NCBI RefSeq assembly: GCF_963678635.1
Contig: NC_087062.1
Location: 73,063,302-73,127,301, forward strand
Source: Symsagittifera roscoffensis
Taxonomy: Eukaryota > Xenacoelomorpha > Acoela > Convolutidae
Direction: 5' to 3'
DNA length: 64,000 bases
A program made the position numbers and the translations under genes. Numbering within the stretch: position 1 is the stretch's first letter; each line of letters starts with the position of its first letter. The notes beneath the pieces were generated by a model, which had not been told where the DNA came from, searched no databases, and worked only from the letters and a program-made list of their open reading frames with translations. Shown piece after piece: positions 1 to 12,665 of this stretch.

Positions 1-960
1 TTGTGTCTACACGCACAACTCTTTATGTTCTTTGGAGAATTTTAATTTCCATTCGGTTTTAAATTTCAATGGTTTTGTAGAATAAGTCTTCATATTGAAA
101 TGAATCTATTTTAATTCTTCTTAGAAAAAAATGAAGAAAGGAAAACTATTCGTAATAATCACAACCTTGATTGACTATCTTCATTTAGATTTTTAAAAAA
201 TTAAATACATAAAAACGACAAACTTTTTCATCATTCTCATCACCTCTATGCGGGGAATTCTGATGGGTTAAATATTTAATGGATGTTTCTAGAATTTAAA
301 AGACTTAGAAAATTCTAAAAAGTTATATGTCTGTAGGAATTATTGTGCTGGTTGTAACACTTAGAAGTTTTAGAAGCTAATGCGCATTGACGTTGTTTTC
401 TTTAGTTGAAGCAGGCTGTAATTTTCACTGTTCTTTAAATATTTAAGTGTAATGACGTTGTTTTGTCTGTTGGATTCACTTTTCTATTACCTCACCTTCT
501 TAGCTCTGTCGAAATTTATGTCAGACTCTCGGATCAGCTTTTTCAAATGATTTTTCTATTGTTAATTGATTGATTGTTATAACAACCTGGTTTCTGTATT
601 CCAGCTTAAACAATTTCTAGCAAAAAATTGTAGTTTTTAACACGTGTGCAAATACCTTCTCAAAATTTTTTGCAAGATGTAGAATTTGAGTTGATTTTCT
701 TGACAAGTATGCAAAATATCATTAATGCGATAAATGATTTAAATTTTTTCAAATGAAATGTTTTAATATGAACGTAAAATTTAAAAACGTTTTTAGTTTA
801 TCACACGTGTGCAAAAACTTCTAAGATAATTTTGGGTAAATTGCACATTTTTTTCTTGATTTTTGCAAAAATTTTTATATTGCTGATTTGGACCGGTTTT
901 CTCTATGTTCATAAAATGTTTTGAAAAACTGCAAGCACAAAAAATTGACACCTCAAGAAA
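1..960. other. AT-rich DNA without a recognisable gene
   Basis: No convincing reading frame on either strand. The only structure noticed is the motif ACACGTGTGCAAA-like at about 640 and 803, which hints at a weak local duplication. The minisatellite begins at the right edge. Confidence 0.6.
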
Positions 961-964
961 AACT

Positions 965-3265
965 AAAATTTGTTTGACAGGATGCTAAAAGCGTTTGATT
1001 TTTTTTGATAAAATGCAAAATGTTTTTCAATTTTTTTGACAAAATGCAAAAAGTGTTTCATTTTTTTCGACAAAGTGCAAAAAGTGGTTCTCTTTTGTGA
1101 CAAAAAGCGAAAAGTGTTTCACATCTTTCGACAAAACGCGAAAAGTGTTTCATTTTTTTGGCAAGATGCGATAAGTGTTTTTTTTATGTGACAAGATGCG
1201 AAAATTGTTTCAATTTTTTTGATAAAATGCGGAAATTGTTTCATTTTTTTGACAAGATGCAAAAGTGTTTCACTGTTTTTGACAGGATGCGAAAAAAGTG
1301 TTTCGATTTTTTCGATAACATGCAAAAAGTGTTTCAATTTCTTTGACAAGATGCGAAAAGTGTTTCACATTTTTCGAAAAAATGCGAAAAGTGTTTCTTT
1401 GGCAAGATGCGAAAAATGTTTCAATTTTTATGACAAGATGCGAAAAATGTTTCATTAATTTTGACAAGATGCAAAAAGTGGTTCACAGTTTTTGACATGA
1501 TGCGGAAAGTATTTCAATTTTTTCAATAAAATGCGAAAAAAGTTTCAATTTCTTTGACAAGAGGCAAAAAGTGTTTCACTTTTTCGGCAAAATGTTTCAC
1601 TTTTTCCCACAAAATGAAAAAAGTGTTTCAAAATTTTTGACAAGATGCAGAAATGTTTCAATTTTTTTGACAAAAAGCAAAAAATGTTTCACTTTTTTCG
1701 ACAAAATGCGAAAGGTGTTTCATTTTTTCGGCAAAATGCGATAAGTGTTTCATTATTTTTGACAAGATGCGAAAAATGTTTCATTTTTTTTTTCAACAGA
1801 AAGCGAAAAACATTTCTTTATTCTCGACCAAAAGCGAAATTTTTTAGAAGAAATGCCAAAAAAGTTTCAGTTTTTTTGACAAGATCTGAAAAGTGTTCCA
1901 CTTTTCTATCGACAAATTGCAAAAATCTTTTCAATTTTTTTGACAAGATGCGATGAGTGTTTCAATTTTTTTGACAAGATGCAAAAAAGGTTTCACTGTT
2001 TTTGACATGATGCGATGAGTGTTTCAATTTCTTTGACAAGAGGCAAAAAGTGTTTCACTTTTTCGGCAAAATGTTTCACTTTTTCCCACAAAATGAAAAA
2101 GTGTTTCAAAATTTTTGACAAGATGCAGAAATGTTTCAATTTTTTTGACAAAAAGCAAAAAATGTTTCACTTTTTTCGACAAAATGCGAAAGGTGTTTCA
2201 TTTTTTCGGCAAAATGCGATAAGTGTTTCATTATTTTTGACAAGATGCGAAAAATGTTTCATTTTTTTTTCGACAGAAAGCGAAAAACATTTCTTTATTC
2301 TCGACCAAAAGCGAAATTTTTTAGAAGAAATGCCAAAAAAGTTTCAGTTTTTTTGACAAGATCCGAAAAGTGTTCCACTTTTCTATTGACAAATTGCAAA
2401 AATCTTTTCAATTTTTTTGACAAGATGCGATGAGTGTTTCAATTTTTTTGACAAGATGCAAAAAAGGTTTCACTGTTTTTGACATGATGCGATGAGTGTT
2501 TCAATTTTTTTGACAAGATGCAAAAAAGGTTTCACTGTTTTTGACATGATGCGATGAGTGTTTCAATTTCTTTGACAAGAGGCAAAAAGTGTTTCACTTT
2601 TTCGGCAAAATGTTTCACTTTTTCCCACAAAATGAAAAAGTGTTTCAAAATTTTTGACAAGATGCAGAAATGTTTCAATTTTTTTGACAAAAAGCAAAAA
2701 ATGTTTCACTTTTTTCGACAAAATGCGAAAGGTGTTTCATTTTTTCGGCAAAATGCGATAAGTGTTTCATTATTTTTGACAAGATGCGAAAAATGTTTCA
2801 TTTTTTTTTCGACAGAAAGCGAAAAACATTTCTTTATTCACGACCAAAAGGGAAAATTTTTAGAAGAAATGCCAAAAAAGTTTCAGTTTTTTTGACAAGA
2901 TCCGAAAAGTGTTCCACTTTTCTATCGACAAATTGCAAAAATCTTTTCAATTTTTTTGACAAGATGCGATGAGTGTTTCAATTTTTTTGACAAGATGCAA
3001 AAAAGGTTTCACTGTTTTTGACATGATGCGAAAAAATTCCAGTTTTTTTGACATTATGCGAAAAAGATTTCATTTTTTTGACAAGAATCGAAAAGAGTCT
3101 CATTTTTTTGACAAGGTGCAAAAACTGTTTCATTTTTTCGAGAAAAAGGGAAAAATGTTTCAATTTTTTTGGCAAAATGCAAAAAGTGTTTCAATTTTTT
3201 TCTACAAAATGCGAAAAGTGCTTCAAATTTTTCGACAATATGAGACAAGGCTGCAAAAAAAACAA
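965..3265. repeat. Minisatellite, ~30-33 bp unit
   Basis: Dozens of imperfect tandem units of the type TTTTTTGACAAGATGCAAAA followed by GTGTTTCA repeat with a period of about 30-33 bp. Units vary at GACAAGATGC, GACAAAATGC and CGACAAAATGC. Short open frames here (Phe-Asp-Lys-Met-rich on +, Lys-Lys-Ile-Glu-Thr-rich on -) exist on both strands and simply follow the unit, so I treat them as non-coding. Confidence 0.93.
1556..3030. repeat. Higher-order repeat within the minisatellite
   Basis: A block of many minisatellite units is itself repeated. The landmark GACAAGAGGCAAAAAGTGTT occurs at about 1556, 2035 and 2574, giving spacings of about 480 and 539 bp. The second block is longer because a ~58 bp pair of units (about 2440-2497) is duplicated directly after itself. 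The blocks are nearly identical, so the amplification is recent compared with the divergence among single units. Confidence 0.85.
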
Positions 3266-3475
3266 CAGAACTTTTTAATTTTGTGCAAGTTTTCTAATGT
3301 TTTTTTTCTAACTTGTTTGCTGATTTGGAGCGCTAAACAAAGTTCTATTCTAATTGTTTTTCAATGGTTTACCCTGAACTTCTCATCGTTTTTTCACAAC
3401 TAAAGTGAAATTGAAAAAATTAATTAATCACAAAGAACGAAATAATTATCAAGCATCAATTATTCACAGAAACAT

Positions 3476-3983
3476 TCAATCAAAAAGTTGTCGAGCAGCT
3501 GAGTTCTCAAAATTTTCTAAGTTATCAATGGAGCGCAAAGCTGGTCTTGCCTCCATCGTCCGGGGTTGTCTTGGTGGTTCGCTGACTGGAGTTCTTGGCT
3601 CAGAGCGCACCTCATCCTTTTCAATGGTAATTGGGTTCCCCGTAGATCCCTCTTCCCAAAAAATAGAGTGAACCGTTGACTGGCTGAGCCACAAATCTAG
3701 TGTCAAGAGTGTCGGGGTAGTGCATTCCCACATGCTCAGCCACTTCCTTCATGATTTGCATTTCTCCAAGTTGGTTCTCTGTCATGGGTCCTTGCGATAA
3801 ATGATGTACCTTGAAGTATCTTTGCATCACTTCCACCATGTGCGAGACTTGAATTGGGATGTCCAATCGTGCCAGAAAAAGTACAAAGACAATTTCTCGC
3901 ACTTGCATTTGTACTAGATAAGGCGAAAATTCTACTGAGTGTATGAGGTTGCTGTTTTTCACTGAGAAGGTCATTTTGAGCAA
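3476..3983 (-). pseudogene. Unrecognised ORF broken by a frameshift
   Basis: Two overlapping minus-strand frames both look coding. The first (3983 to 3621, 120 aa) contains segments such as QVSHMVEVMQRYF and MQIMKEVAEHVGMHYP. The second (read from about 3665 to 3476) ends in a Pro/Glu/Arg-rich tail with EKDEVRSEPRTPVSEPPR. The switch lies near a run of six T (minus strand) at about 3665-3672 and needs a +1 shift, most simply an old indel. The beginning overlaps the edge of the ~706 bp Maverick repeat, so the ORF may be element cargo. No family was recognised. Confidence 0.4.
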
Positions 3984-4995
3984 TAAATTGAGTAAAAGAC
4001 ATTGAGTAAAACAAGAAAGAAGTGAGAGAAGGGTAACTGACTGTATTTAAGTTGAAACTAAATGATTTAGTGCTGAGAGAGGAGATAGTTGACGGTATTT
4101 TAAATGAAAATGAAATGATTTTTAGTTAGGAATGAGAAGTATTTTCAATTCAAATGTGTGGGCTTAACCAATCACAATTGATTTTTTTTATTGGAATTGT
4201 AATCGTGTCCAATCAAATTTCAATTTTATTTTTTGAATCTCCTACATAAAAGTCGTGTCCAATCGCAAACAAAAAAAATTTCGGTGTTTTTTACACCTCA
4301 TCGGTTCCAATCACAACAAAAATCATTCATAGTTGTCGTAACCAATCAGTGGAGCCTTTTAGGACTTAATGTTTTCAAATAAGTTGAAATATACAAAAAA
4401 GCAATTGTGAAAAGAAATGACCAAAAAGTTGTTTGCTGTTAAAATAAGAAATAATGCGTATATAAAAAACGAAAGAAAAAAATCAGAGCAACTAATGAGA
4501 ATTGGCTGATTTTTGAGTACATCGACAAGCTCTTTGACTTTGATGTAAATTTGAGAGGATAGCTCAAAGTTGATTAACTTTTCCAAACAAAAAATCTGGA
4601 AAACTGATTTCAATTCTGATCAGGCTGAATTTTGAGTTTTGAAAATCGTTAAAGAATTGAAGGAATAAAGAACTTTGCTCGGGAGTTTTTACAAGTTTGG
4701 GAATCGTGTAAAAAACAAAAAGATTCTTTGATGTATTATCAAGTGATTTTTTGATCAGTTTCAAAATTCCTTGTGCGGTTTATTTCAGCCGTAAGTTTAA
4801 AGCTTTGATGCTCAATACTTGGTTCGAAAGTGAAATCTTTGATTGAGTAAATTTCTCTAAAGAGACCTTTACTTAGTCAGATAACTCTTTTTTGTACAAA
4901 AAAAACGACTAAGTAGTCATGAAAAAAGTAAGAGTCAACATCCATTTCATCAATGAGAAAATCAACTGGATTTTTTTCTTTTTACTTGTAAAATA
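3915..4995 (-). repeat. Maverick ~706 bp repeat, single copy, locus 1
   Basis: In reverse orientation this matches the tandem units at 19.4-21.5 kb, 26.6-27.8 kb and 41.6-42.6 kb. It carries the same landmarks: the reverse complement of AAAGGTCTNTTTAGNGAAAC near 4860, the TATTGGAATC-like AT block, and a short ORF with a hydrophobic segment (4613-4359). Locus 1 has one unit, the left palindrome arm about three. Confidence 0.75.
4359..4613 (-). CDS. Small membrane-protein-like ORF, locus 1 copy
   Basis: 84-aa frame with a charged N-terminal part (IKVKELVDVLKNQPILI) followed by a hydrophobic stretch (FFLSFFIYALFLILTANN). The same frame and the same order (helical KN-containing part, then a membrane-type segment) recur in the copies at 20.5 kb, 27.1 kb and 42.0 kb. 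I do not recognise a family, and this copy is diverged. Whether it was ever translated is inferred only from frame conservation. Confidence 0.35.
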   Translation of the reverse strand: MKSVFQIFCLEKLINFELSSQIYIKVKELVDVLKNQPILISCSDFFLSFFIYALFLILTANNFLVISFHNCFFVYFNLFENIKS

Positions 4996-5390
4996 ACTCG
5001 AAGAAACTCATATGTTGTTGATAGACAGTTTTCAAATGATTATTAAGGTTTCCAAACAGTTCACTTCTAGCAAATGCTGAACTTTGATTGATTGATTGAT
5101 TTCCAACAAACAGTGTTACTTAAAGAACACTCAATTCTGATGGTTAATTTTCCCCAACCAACAATAAAAAAACTCAATTCATTCTGATTTTCTTTTACGT
5201 TAAAAGCCATATTTTTATCCTTTGTATGACTACTTGAAGTTGTTTTCAATAATTTTGATCAATTCAAAGTAAAGATAAAAAGTCTAATAATTTTTTGGTG
5301 ACCTTTAAAATTGTAGGTACTTTTACTTAATTTTTGGTACATGCTAAATCTCCCACTTTTTTTCAAATGCCTTCATTCAGCAAGAGTTAA
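4996..5390. other. Intergenic, nothing recognised
   Basis: AT-rich spacer between the ~706 bp repeat and the start of the polymerase relic. No ORF of note. Confidence 0.5.
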
Positions 5391-8300
5391 AAAGTAAAAT
5401 GCGAGGACTGTGACAAAGTTACAGGAGGTCCGATGCGGCTCGACATCACAAAAGTTGTGTGCGACGAATTATTCTTTGTCCGGAATGTAATTTTTGTACT
5501 TACAACCAGCAATAAATGAACTATCACGCGGCCAAGAAGCATGCTCCATCAAGTTCCAAGCAATCAACTGTTACTCATCTTGATAAAGGAATTTCTGAGT
5601 TACTACTCTCTCCAACAACATCGGAGAAAAGAACACGAGGAACCCAACAACATCGGAGAAAAGAGCGAAATATTGGAAACCAAGCGATACCGTGGCAGAC
5701 ATGAACAAGATTTTGGAGGAGGGAGGAGAAGGTGGCGAGCAAAATCAAAGGGGAGTTGAGTGCTTGTCAGCACATCCTAGTGGATACTGAGATGAAAACG
5801 GGAGATGTAAAGTATTCATTTTTTAAATGTCAAATTTGGATACAAAATTATCAACGAGAAGCTTGAAGAAGTACTCAACAAGCAAGACTTCGCTACAAAA
5901 ATCACTATTGCTCTTATTTTTGTTCTTCATGATATCGCAATCGGAGAATATCTGTATTATCATGCATACGAAAACACTACTTTGTTCGAGAAGTCACTTT
6001 TACTGTGTACAAAAGCGGTTTCCAGGGAAAAGTCGAAAATTTTGATATCGTGGAACAATGCAAGCAAGAACGCCGGAACCCAAAGTGGAGGTTCAAGTTG
6101 ATCTAAAATGTCACTATTTGCGCTGCACTACTGAAAAACATCCCAATGGTATGTCTTTCCTGAACTTCTACTGAAAAACCATTCAGTAAACAGTCTTTTA
6201 TCGGACAAAGTTAAACAACCATACAAAGATCATCTGAGTGCGTTTCAGTGCGTTAATAATGTATTTGCATGGTCATAGTAACCTCGAAGCTCATACGTCA
6301 CAGCTGTCTACAGATTTTATATCAAAATCTGGATCCGTTTCGAAGAAATCCGTGGAGTGTCAATTGATGATTTACCTGTCGTAGAGGAAATAGTTGAACG
6401 TAAAATATTCAATTACGATTGATACATTCAGGAAGAAGAATATGTTGGAGCACTACTCAGGCGAAGTATTGGAACACTTGAAAAAAAAACTTGAAACTGC
6501 TAAAATTCTAGAAGGAGAATATGCTGGAGAAATAGCGAGGCGAAGTATTGAAAATTTTGATGAAACCGTGAAACTGCTAAAATTCTACAATCATATCATT
6601 CATACGAATAATATTGATTCTCTCTTCAAGTGGTTCCAATTTTGTATCATTATATTCTAACCTAATTGATGAACCAATTTTTTTTACAACAAGGATCCGC
6701 AAAAGCTTATTATCGGTTTTGTAATCAAACTCGATCTTTTGGCTGAAAAAAGTATGCTCGAAATGAGAACTAAATTTCAAGATCTTGAAACAATAGGGAA
6801 TGAGCGTATGTCGAAAGTCTTAAAGTTTTCCAAGAGCTGAACAAAAGATGTCGAAATCATTCAACTGAAAATTTTGAATTTGAAGACGCATGTATGGAGG
6901 ACACAGAGGAAACTGATATGTCAACTCAACTTTTGTTAATGCAGAAAAATCAGCTGATTGATTTGAAACAAAATCTGGAGAGTTTGTTTGACACTGTATT
7001 TATGTTTAACAGTGGAAGTTATGATCTTAAAATGATCAAGAGCTATCTGATTTGAAACTTAATCAATGATAAAGAAGCTGAATCGTTGCTTTTCAAAAGG
7101 CTAATGATGTCTTATCCTTCAAGTTTGGAGACGCACAATTTCTCGATATCATAAAACTTTTGTGTGGAAGAACATCTCTAGACTATTTTTTTAATGCCTA
7201 CAAAGCAAAAGAGACAAAAGGGCTTTTGTGGTTTGACAGAGCGGACAAGCTCGAGAATGGAGAAATACCTCCTTACGAAGCCTTTTTTAGTAAACTGAGA
7301 AACAACAACCATCTTGATAAAGACTTTACGGATTACCAGAACTTGGTGTCAAAATTTGATGAGCAGCAAGCACTACAGAAACTTCAAATCAAGTCAGCAT
7401 CTGGATGGGATAAATATAAATTTTTACCGGAGATTGGGCAGAAACATGGAATGAATCCATTTAAATATTTTTTGCAGTAGTACAACAACAAAAATGTTGT
7501 TCAACCCTTGAAACAATGCAAAAAATTATTCAGTTTTATCACCAGAAAGAAATTGTTATGTTAAAACTTGGATGTACTCGTGCAGACAAATATTTGCCAG
7601 ATTTAGAAGTGTACATCCAAGTTATATTATATCAATTTCATTCTGATGATCAAAATGAACCATTTTTTCAGCGAGAAAAGTAGAGAAGATATGAGGGGTG
7701 GACTATCAATTGTGTTTACGCAAAAAGCTGTTGTGAACGAAGCATTTATCAGGGATTCATCAAATATCTGCCAATCAATCGTTGGAATTAATGCGAGCCA
7801 GCTCTATCTCTATTCAATGTGTCACGACATGCCAACAGGATTGTACACAAGAGGGGATTTTGATTGCGATAGGCAAAAATGTAAGGCTAGACATAACCAA
7901 TCTCGAAATCTAGAAACAAGACCAGAAGGCAGAATTGAGACCTTCGACACATCTGGAAGTGAAAAGAAAATTGACTGTTCCAATGTAAATGAATATTGCG
8001 ATCACTGCAAAACAGTGTCTGAAGCTGTGGGATGCTATTTCTTTTTCTGTCCCGGCCGGGAGACTTGTCCCTCACTGAACTATGAAGATATTGAGAGATG
8101 AAACAAAAGGAGAGAGATGGATGACTTGAGACGTTAGTATAAAAAAAGGATACAAAATCGAAAAGATGTGGGAATGTGACTAGTGGTAAAATTTCAAAAC
8201 GAAAGAAAAAATTAAAAACTACTTCCGAACCAACTTTCACTACAAAACATCTCTCTCTAGTAATTCTTTTTTTTGGAAAAAAAAAATGAGAGTGGATATC

Positions 8301-9484
8301 TATATGGCTATACTCAGTGTCACTTAATTGTTCCAGATAACTGAAAGCAAAATTTGCTAACTTTCCTCCAATTTCCCAAAAACACTGAAGTTGGAAGAAA
8401 TTATATTGGAGAAAATATGCAAAATTGTGCCTTTAAAACTGATCTTCTTAGGCATCCTCAGAGAATGCTAATATCTAGTTTCAAACTAAAAAATGGTTCC
8501 ATCATTACTTCTCTCCTTTATTTCTAGTTTGAACTTGGTCTACAAGGTACAAAAATTTACCTCTTTGTACAGTATCTCCCCCAAAAAGCTTCAACAAGTT
8601 TGTTCAGTCAATTGTTGATGCTGGAAGGGAAGGAAATGAGAACCCGTTATCCGGTTTTGTTGCAGAGACTATGAAGCTTTTAAGTAATTCATTCTACGGT
8701 TACCAGATAATGGATAGATCGAGACATACGATCACAAAGTATTTGATTGATGAGAAAACACACAAAGAAATTAATGAACCACTCTTCAAACGATCTAAAA
8801 CTGTTCAGAAAGATAGGTACGAGATTGAGTTACTAAAGTCAACCATTCAACACAAAGAATCCATTGCTGTCGGATTTTTCATTCTGCAGTATGCAAAACT
8901 TTTTCGACGAGTTTTGTGATGAAAATAAGTTTGAAGAATTAGAAATGGACATGGATTTGCTGTATTTATGTCTCGCTGAGGAAAATCAGTATGATTGTTT
9001 CCGTCCGGAGAAAAAAGGTGAATGGGAAAATTTTAGAAGAAAAGGTTGCAAAGATTCATATAGAGCGGATTCAAAAAGAGTTTTTTTCCACGATCAGGTT
9101 GTAGCGTTCACAAGACACACGATAAACAAGAGCCTGGACTGTTTGAAGAAAAATTTAGGCGTACGAAGATGCTATGCTTTTGCAGTAAGACTTATTGTTG
9201 CTATGACAACAAGTTTGACGAGATGAAATTTAGCAGTAAAGGAATGAATTCAAGAATTCAAGAGGAATCCGGTGATGATCCTGCGAAAAAAAAGGGAAAT
9301 CCTCGACGAAGTAATCCGCTTGATTTAAAGAAACGGAGGAATTAGGACCAGAATTCATATGGTTACTACATACGTGGACCAAATGGTTGCTACATACTTA
9401 AACAAAGGTATTGTGTTACTTTTACCCGAAAAGACAAGTTCAGGACGACGGAAAAGCACAAAACCTTTGAACTTGTATATAACT
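5391..9484 (+). pseudogene. polB: Maverick/Polinton family-B DNA polymerase, copy 1 (decayed)
   Basis: Relic of the protein-primed-type family-B polymerase that replicates Maverick elements. It opens with Cys-rich finger pieces (CEDCDKV near 5400; CPECNFC, then an in-frame TAA, then MNYHAAKKH near 5480-5545; SLQQHRRKEH near 5610). A region of many frameshifts follows. Readable blocks are the exonuclease/linker (7160-7480, IPPYEAFFSKLRNNN), motif A (7646-8101, VGINASQLYLYSM), motif B (8671-8919, KLLSNSFYGYQIMDR) and motif C (about 8940-9000, LEMDMDLLYLCLAEE). Motif C has lost the DTD acidic pair seen in active enzymes. This is the only copy with the N-terminal finger region. Several frame changes and stops make it inactive. 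Confidence 0.88.
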
Positions 9485-10224
9485 GATAAAGTAATAGCAT
9501 TTAATTCAGTATTGGTTAACTAATTGTAAACTTGTAACAAAATGATTATAAGCAGCAGTGGTTTATATACTTCATCTTTTGAATTTTTTTTTCAACAAAC
9601 ATGATTTTTTTCTCGAAGTTTCGTTTGGTTTCAGTATAGCCTCAGATAAATTTCTTGTAGTTTCAAACAAATAAAAAGAATAAGCAAATCATCCTAATTG
9701 TAGAAGTTAGCTAAGAAACGCAAGTATCGCCAAAATCAAGATCCAAAAAACTCGGGCTCCAAAATTTTTTTTTTAAATTACCACTTTATCATCTGAAACT
9801 ATGAAACATATGAGCTCAATACATGGAAAAACTATAGCCTATCTTAATAAATAGCTTGCTGACCGGATACTCTATAGTCTATGTTAAAATATGGGGGTCA
9901 GCACCCAGCCCCTGATCGCCTCACTCTTCTACTACTAATTTAAAATCTCTAGAAAACGTTTAAAATGCAAAGTACCCTAATCATTTAACTAATCATTTAA
10001 CAAAAAACCCTAAAAAAAGCATCATAAGATATTTCCCTAGAAGCATAAATTATAACGTAATGTTTTGGATAACTCATGTTGCTTGAAAATCAAAACTTAC
10101 ACGAATTCGCTTGAACACCTCTGAAACAAATCTTGCTTGAGTTGAGCCCAGCCGGGCACGGTCGAAACATATCTGGCTTCGGTCGAGCACGGTCGAGCAC
10201 AATTGTTTCATTCGAGCACATTCA
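9485..10224. other. Element-end sequence and junction to the palindrome
   Basis: No gene. At about 9820-9925 paired motifs (CTCAATACATGG, GACCGGATACTCTATAG) match sequence just beyond polB in both palindrome arms (about 15.9 kb and 31.1 kb). This marks the polymerase-side end of the Maverick. At about 10150-10220 the short motif GGTCGAGCAC repeats several times. Homology to the right arm starts at about 10225. Confidence 0.55.
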
Positions 10225-12284
10225 AAAGATACCGAACTTGTACTATAGATGAAAAATTAATTCTGCAAAGTTTTCTCGACCATACTCTTATAATCTTTTA
10301 CTGTTTTACTTTTCAGATATAACTTTTCAAGTGCCTCTTTATCGTCTGTTTAACTGCTCTCCTTTTCGTAAAACGACGAAAGCATGAAAAAGTTCTGAGA
10401 CAGAGTAAAAGTCAAACAACTAGCATACAGTTTTTATTTGCCGAATTATCCAAACAGTAAAAAGTGAACAATCCTTTAGAAAAGTATTAAAAAAGTCTAT
10501 TATTTAATTTTTTCAATATACTAATGTTTTTTAAACTGAATTGATTGGTAATTATGTTTCCGCTGAGAAGTTCCAAAAGAAAAATTTCCTCTTTTATCTC
10601 AATAACCACTTTTTCAAGTCGTTTGCATTATTGTTATTGGCAGACCGTTAATTGTTTTTCATATAGCGGATGGTTTCAAGTCAATTTTAAAATATTTCAA
10701 GACTCAAACCGCGTAATTATAATATTATGCGTATTAAGCGTTTGATTTATAAAAATTGAACAATATTCAATAGTCAATAAACAGTTTAAAATAATTAAAT
10801 GAACGCAAGGAAAGGCAAAAGAAAAATTGAAAAAGGTATGGGTTTGCAAGCCTTTGAGTTTCAAGAACAATTTGTCATCAAAGATTTTTGAAACAAAAAA
10901 AATTAAATTAAAAAACTGGATCAATAGATGAAAATTGTTTCGCTGGGAAATCTGAATTTTAAAATTTCTTCTCGTGAAACTAGAAGTCGATTACGATTCT
11001 CGTGAACTTGCCACTTTTTTAATTGAAAGTCACTTAACTTTTAGCAGATGAAATTGAATTGAATTAGATGAGTGCACAAATATATAAAGGCATTCATGAA
11101 TGAATTAATGATGTATGAATGCATTTCCGTAGAAATTTAGATTATTTTAAGAACAACCTGAAAAAAAATCATCACAGCCTGTTTAAGATTCTGAACTACG
11201 TTCAACGGTTTTTAAAAACGAATGGAACAAAATTTAGACTGATTAGCAATCTTTAAAACCACTTTTATATTTATAAAAAATTGATAAGAGGTAAGAATTG
11301 AGGGTAATTTTTTTTAATTACTTCGATCCTGCTGCATCAAAAGAAGTTGACCAAGCATGAGTTTTCCATTGTTACTGCAATACTTAGCTGAAAAAAAAAC
11401 AAAAAAACCTCAAAATTGCAACTTTCGAAAAACTGCAACTTAAATTGCAACTTAAAAAAAAAACGAAAAAACCTCGAAATTGGCAAATTGTTGGTGAAAC
11501 GTCAGTAAAAGTTATTGATTGAGATGAGTGATATGTCTTTCAACCCCTGCTGCCCAAACTCAAAAAAATTTATTTAGCAGGCAACGAAAATTTTATCAGT
11601 CTGCTTCAATATACTGGAGAAAATGTAATGCAACCGAAAATTTGCAAATCTCATTTTCATCTCTCGCTGAAATCTTTTGAATTTCTTATGTGAAAACAAG
11701 ACGTTAGAAACAGATTTTTGGCTATTTCAGTTTACACAGAAAAAATCTTGAAATGTGACAGACAGTGAGCCCCATTTATCAGGGTAATAAATTTTGTATT
11801 TTTTTATTCCGGATTATACTAGTAAGTACTGAAAAAATCCACTTGACATTTTGGGAGAAGCAACTTTACATCACAGTTTCTCATGCGGTTTAAAAAATTT
11901 TGCAAGAATTCTAAAAACTTCTCAATCTATAAAATCAAACTTATTTTATCGTTTTTTAATTTTTTTTTTGAAAAATTTGATTTTTTTTTTGAAAAGTTTG
12001 AATTTTTTCAAACAATTATTAGCTACAGCATAATCTACATAGTGGTTATTAATTATTTTTTTTCCATTTTTGTCTAAAATTTGGTTTTTAACTTCTCTAG
12101 TTGGGTTAATTTTTTTCTCAAGTATAGTCCAGTTTGTTCGATACATGAGAGTTCAGTCATTGAGAAATCAGACACGGTTACATTTTATTCTTTAAGTATC
12201 ATCATAGTCAATTGAAATTCTTTGTTGCTATACCAGTTCAGTAAATAGCTGCTCGTACTGTGAATTTATAAATACATATCATAC
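10225..12284. other. Outer left arm, no recognised gene
   Basis: Mirrored in the right arm. Contains poly-T-rich stretches (about 11940-12010) and a small repeat of ACTTAAATTGCAACTTAAA type near 11430. Short ORFs such as 10545-10745 are shared with the other arm only because the DNA was duplicated, and show no convincing coding pattern. Confidence 0.5.
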
Positions 12285-12420
12285 CTTACTGCTTTGATTC
12301 TGTGGTGATGTTATCACACTGTAATTGCTACTATCGCTTTTGTTTTCTTTCGCTTCATTGCCCGTCGCATTATTCTCCAAAAGTCTGTTCTCCACTCTCG
12401 AAAGCTTCAACCCACAGGAG
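12285..12420 (-). pseudogene. Candidate exon of an unknown gene, left-arm copy
   Basis: On the minus strand a 136 bp block is bounded by an acceptor-like TCATTGCAG and a donor-like AAG/GTATGA. It reads openly as a Ser/Asn/Lys-rich segment with LKLSRVENRLLENNATGNE. The mirror copy at 34653-34788 has the same edges but ends in TAG before the donor. With the block at 12666-13067 it probably belonged to one minus-strand gene caught in the duplicated segment. No family was recognised. Confidence 0.4.
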
Positions 12421-12665
12421 CTGCAATGATGAAATCGAAATTTAAATTTTTTCAAGTAAAACAAAAGAAGACCAGATTGAAAGCTTGAATGCATCTATAA
12501 ATTTTATCCGCTCAGTCGTGACTGTTGTGATAACTCGCTGTCAACAATTTTTACAATATGCGATGACAAGCTCGTGGCCTTCGGGATCCGAGCAAAAAGC
12601 GTCTTCGACAAAAGGCGATGGTTCACTCGACGTCGTTTCCAACTGATCACGCGACAGTGATGTCG

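Noticed and set aside
1119-3403. Many Phe/Lys/Asp-rich or Lys/Ile/Glu-rich short ORFs on both strands
   Set aside because: They are translations of the 30-33 bp minisatellite, equally open on both strands, and have no start, splice or homology support.
3620-3690. Programmed ribosomal frameshift between the two halves of the 3.5-4.0 kb ORF
   Set aside because: The two frames need a +1 shift. A T-run alone is not evidence for programmed shifting, and an indel is simpler.
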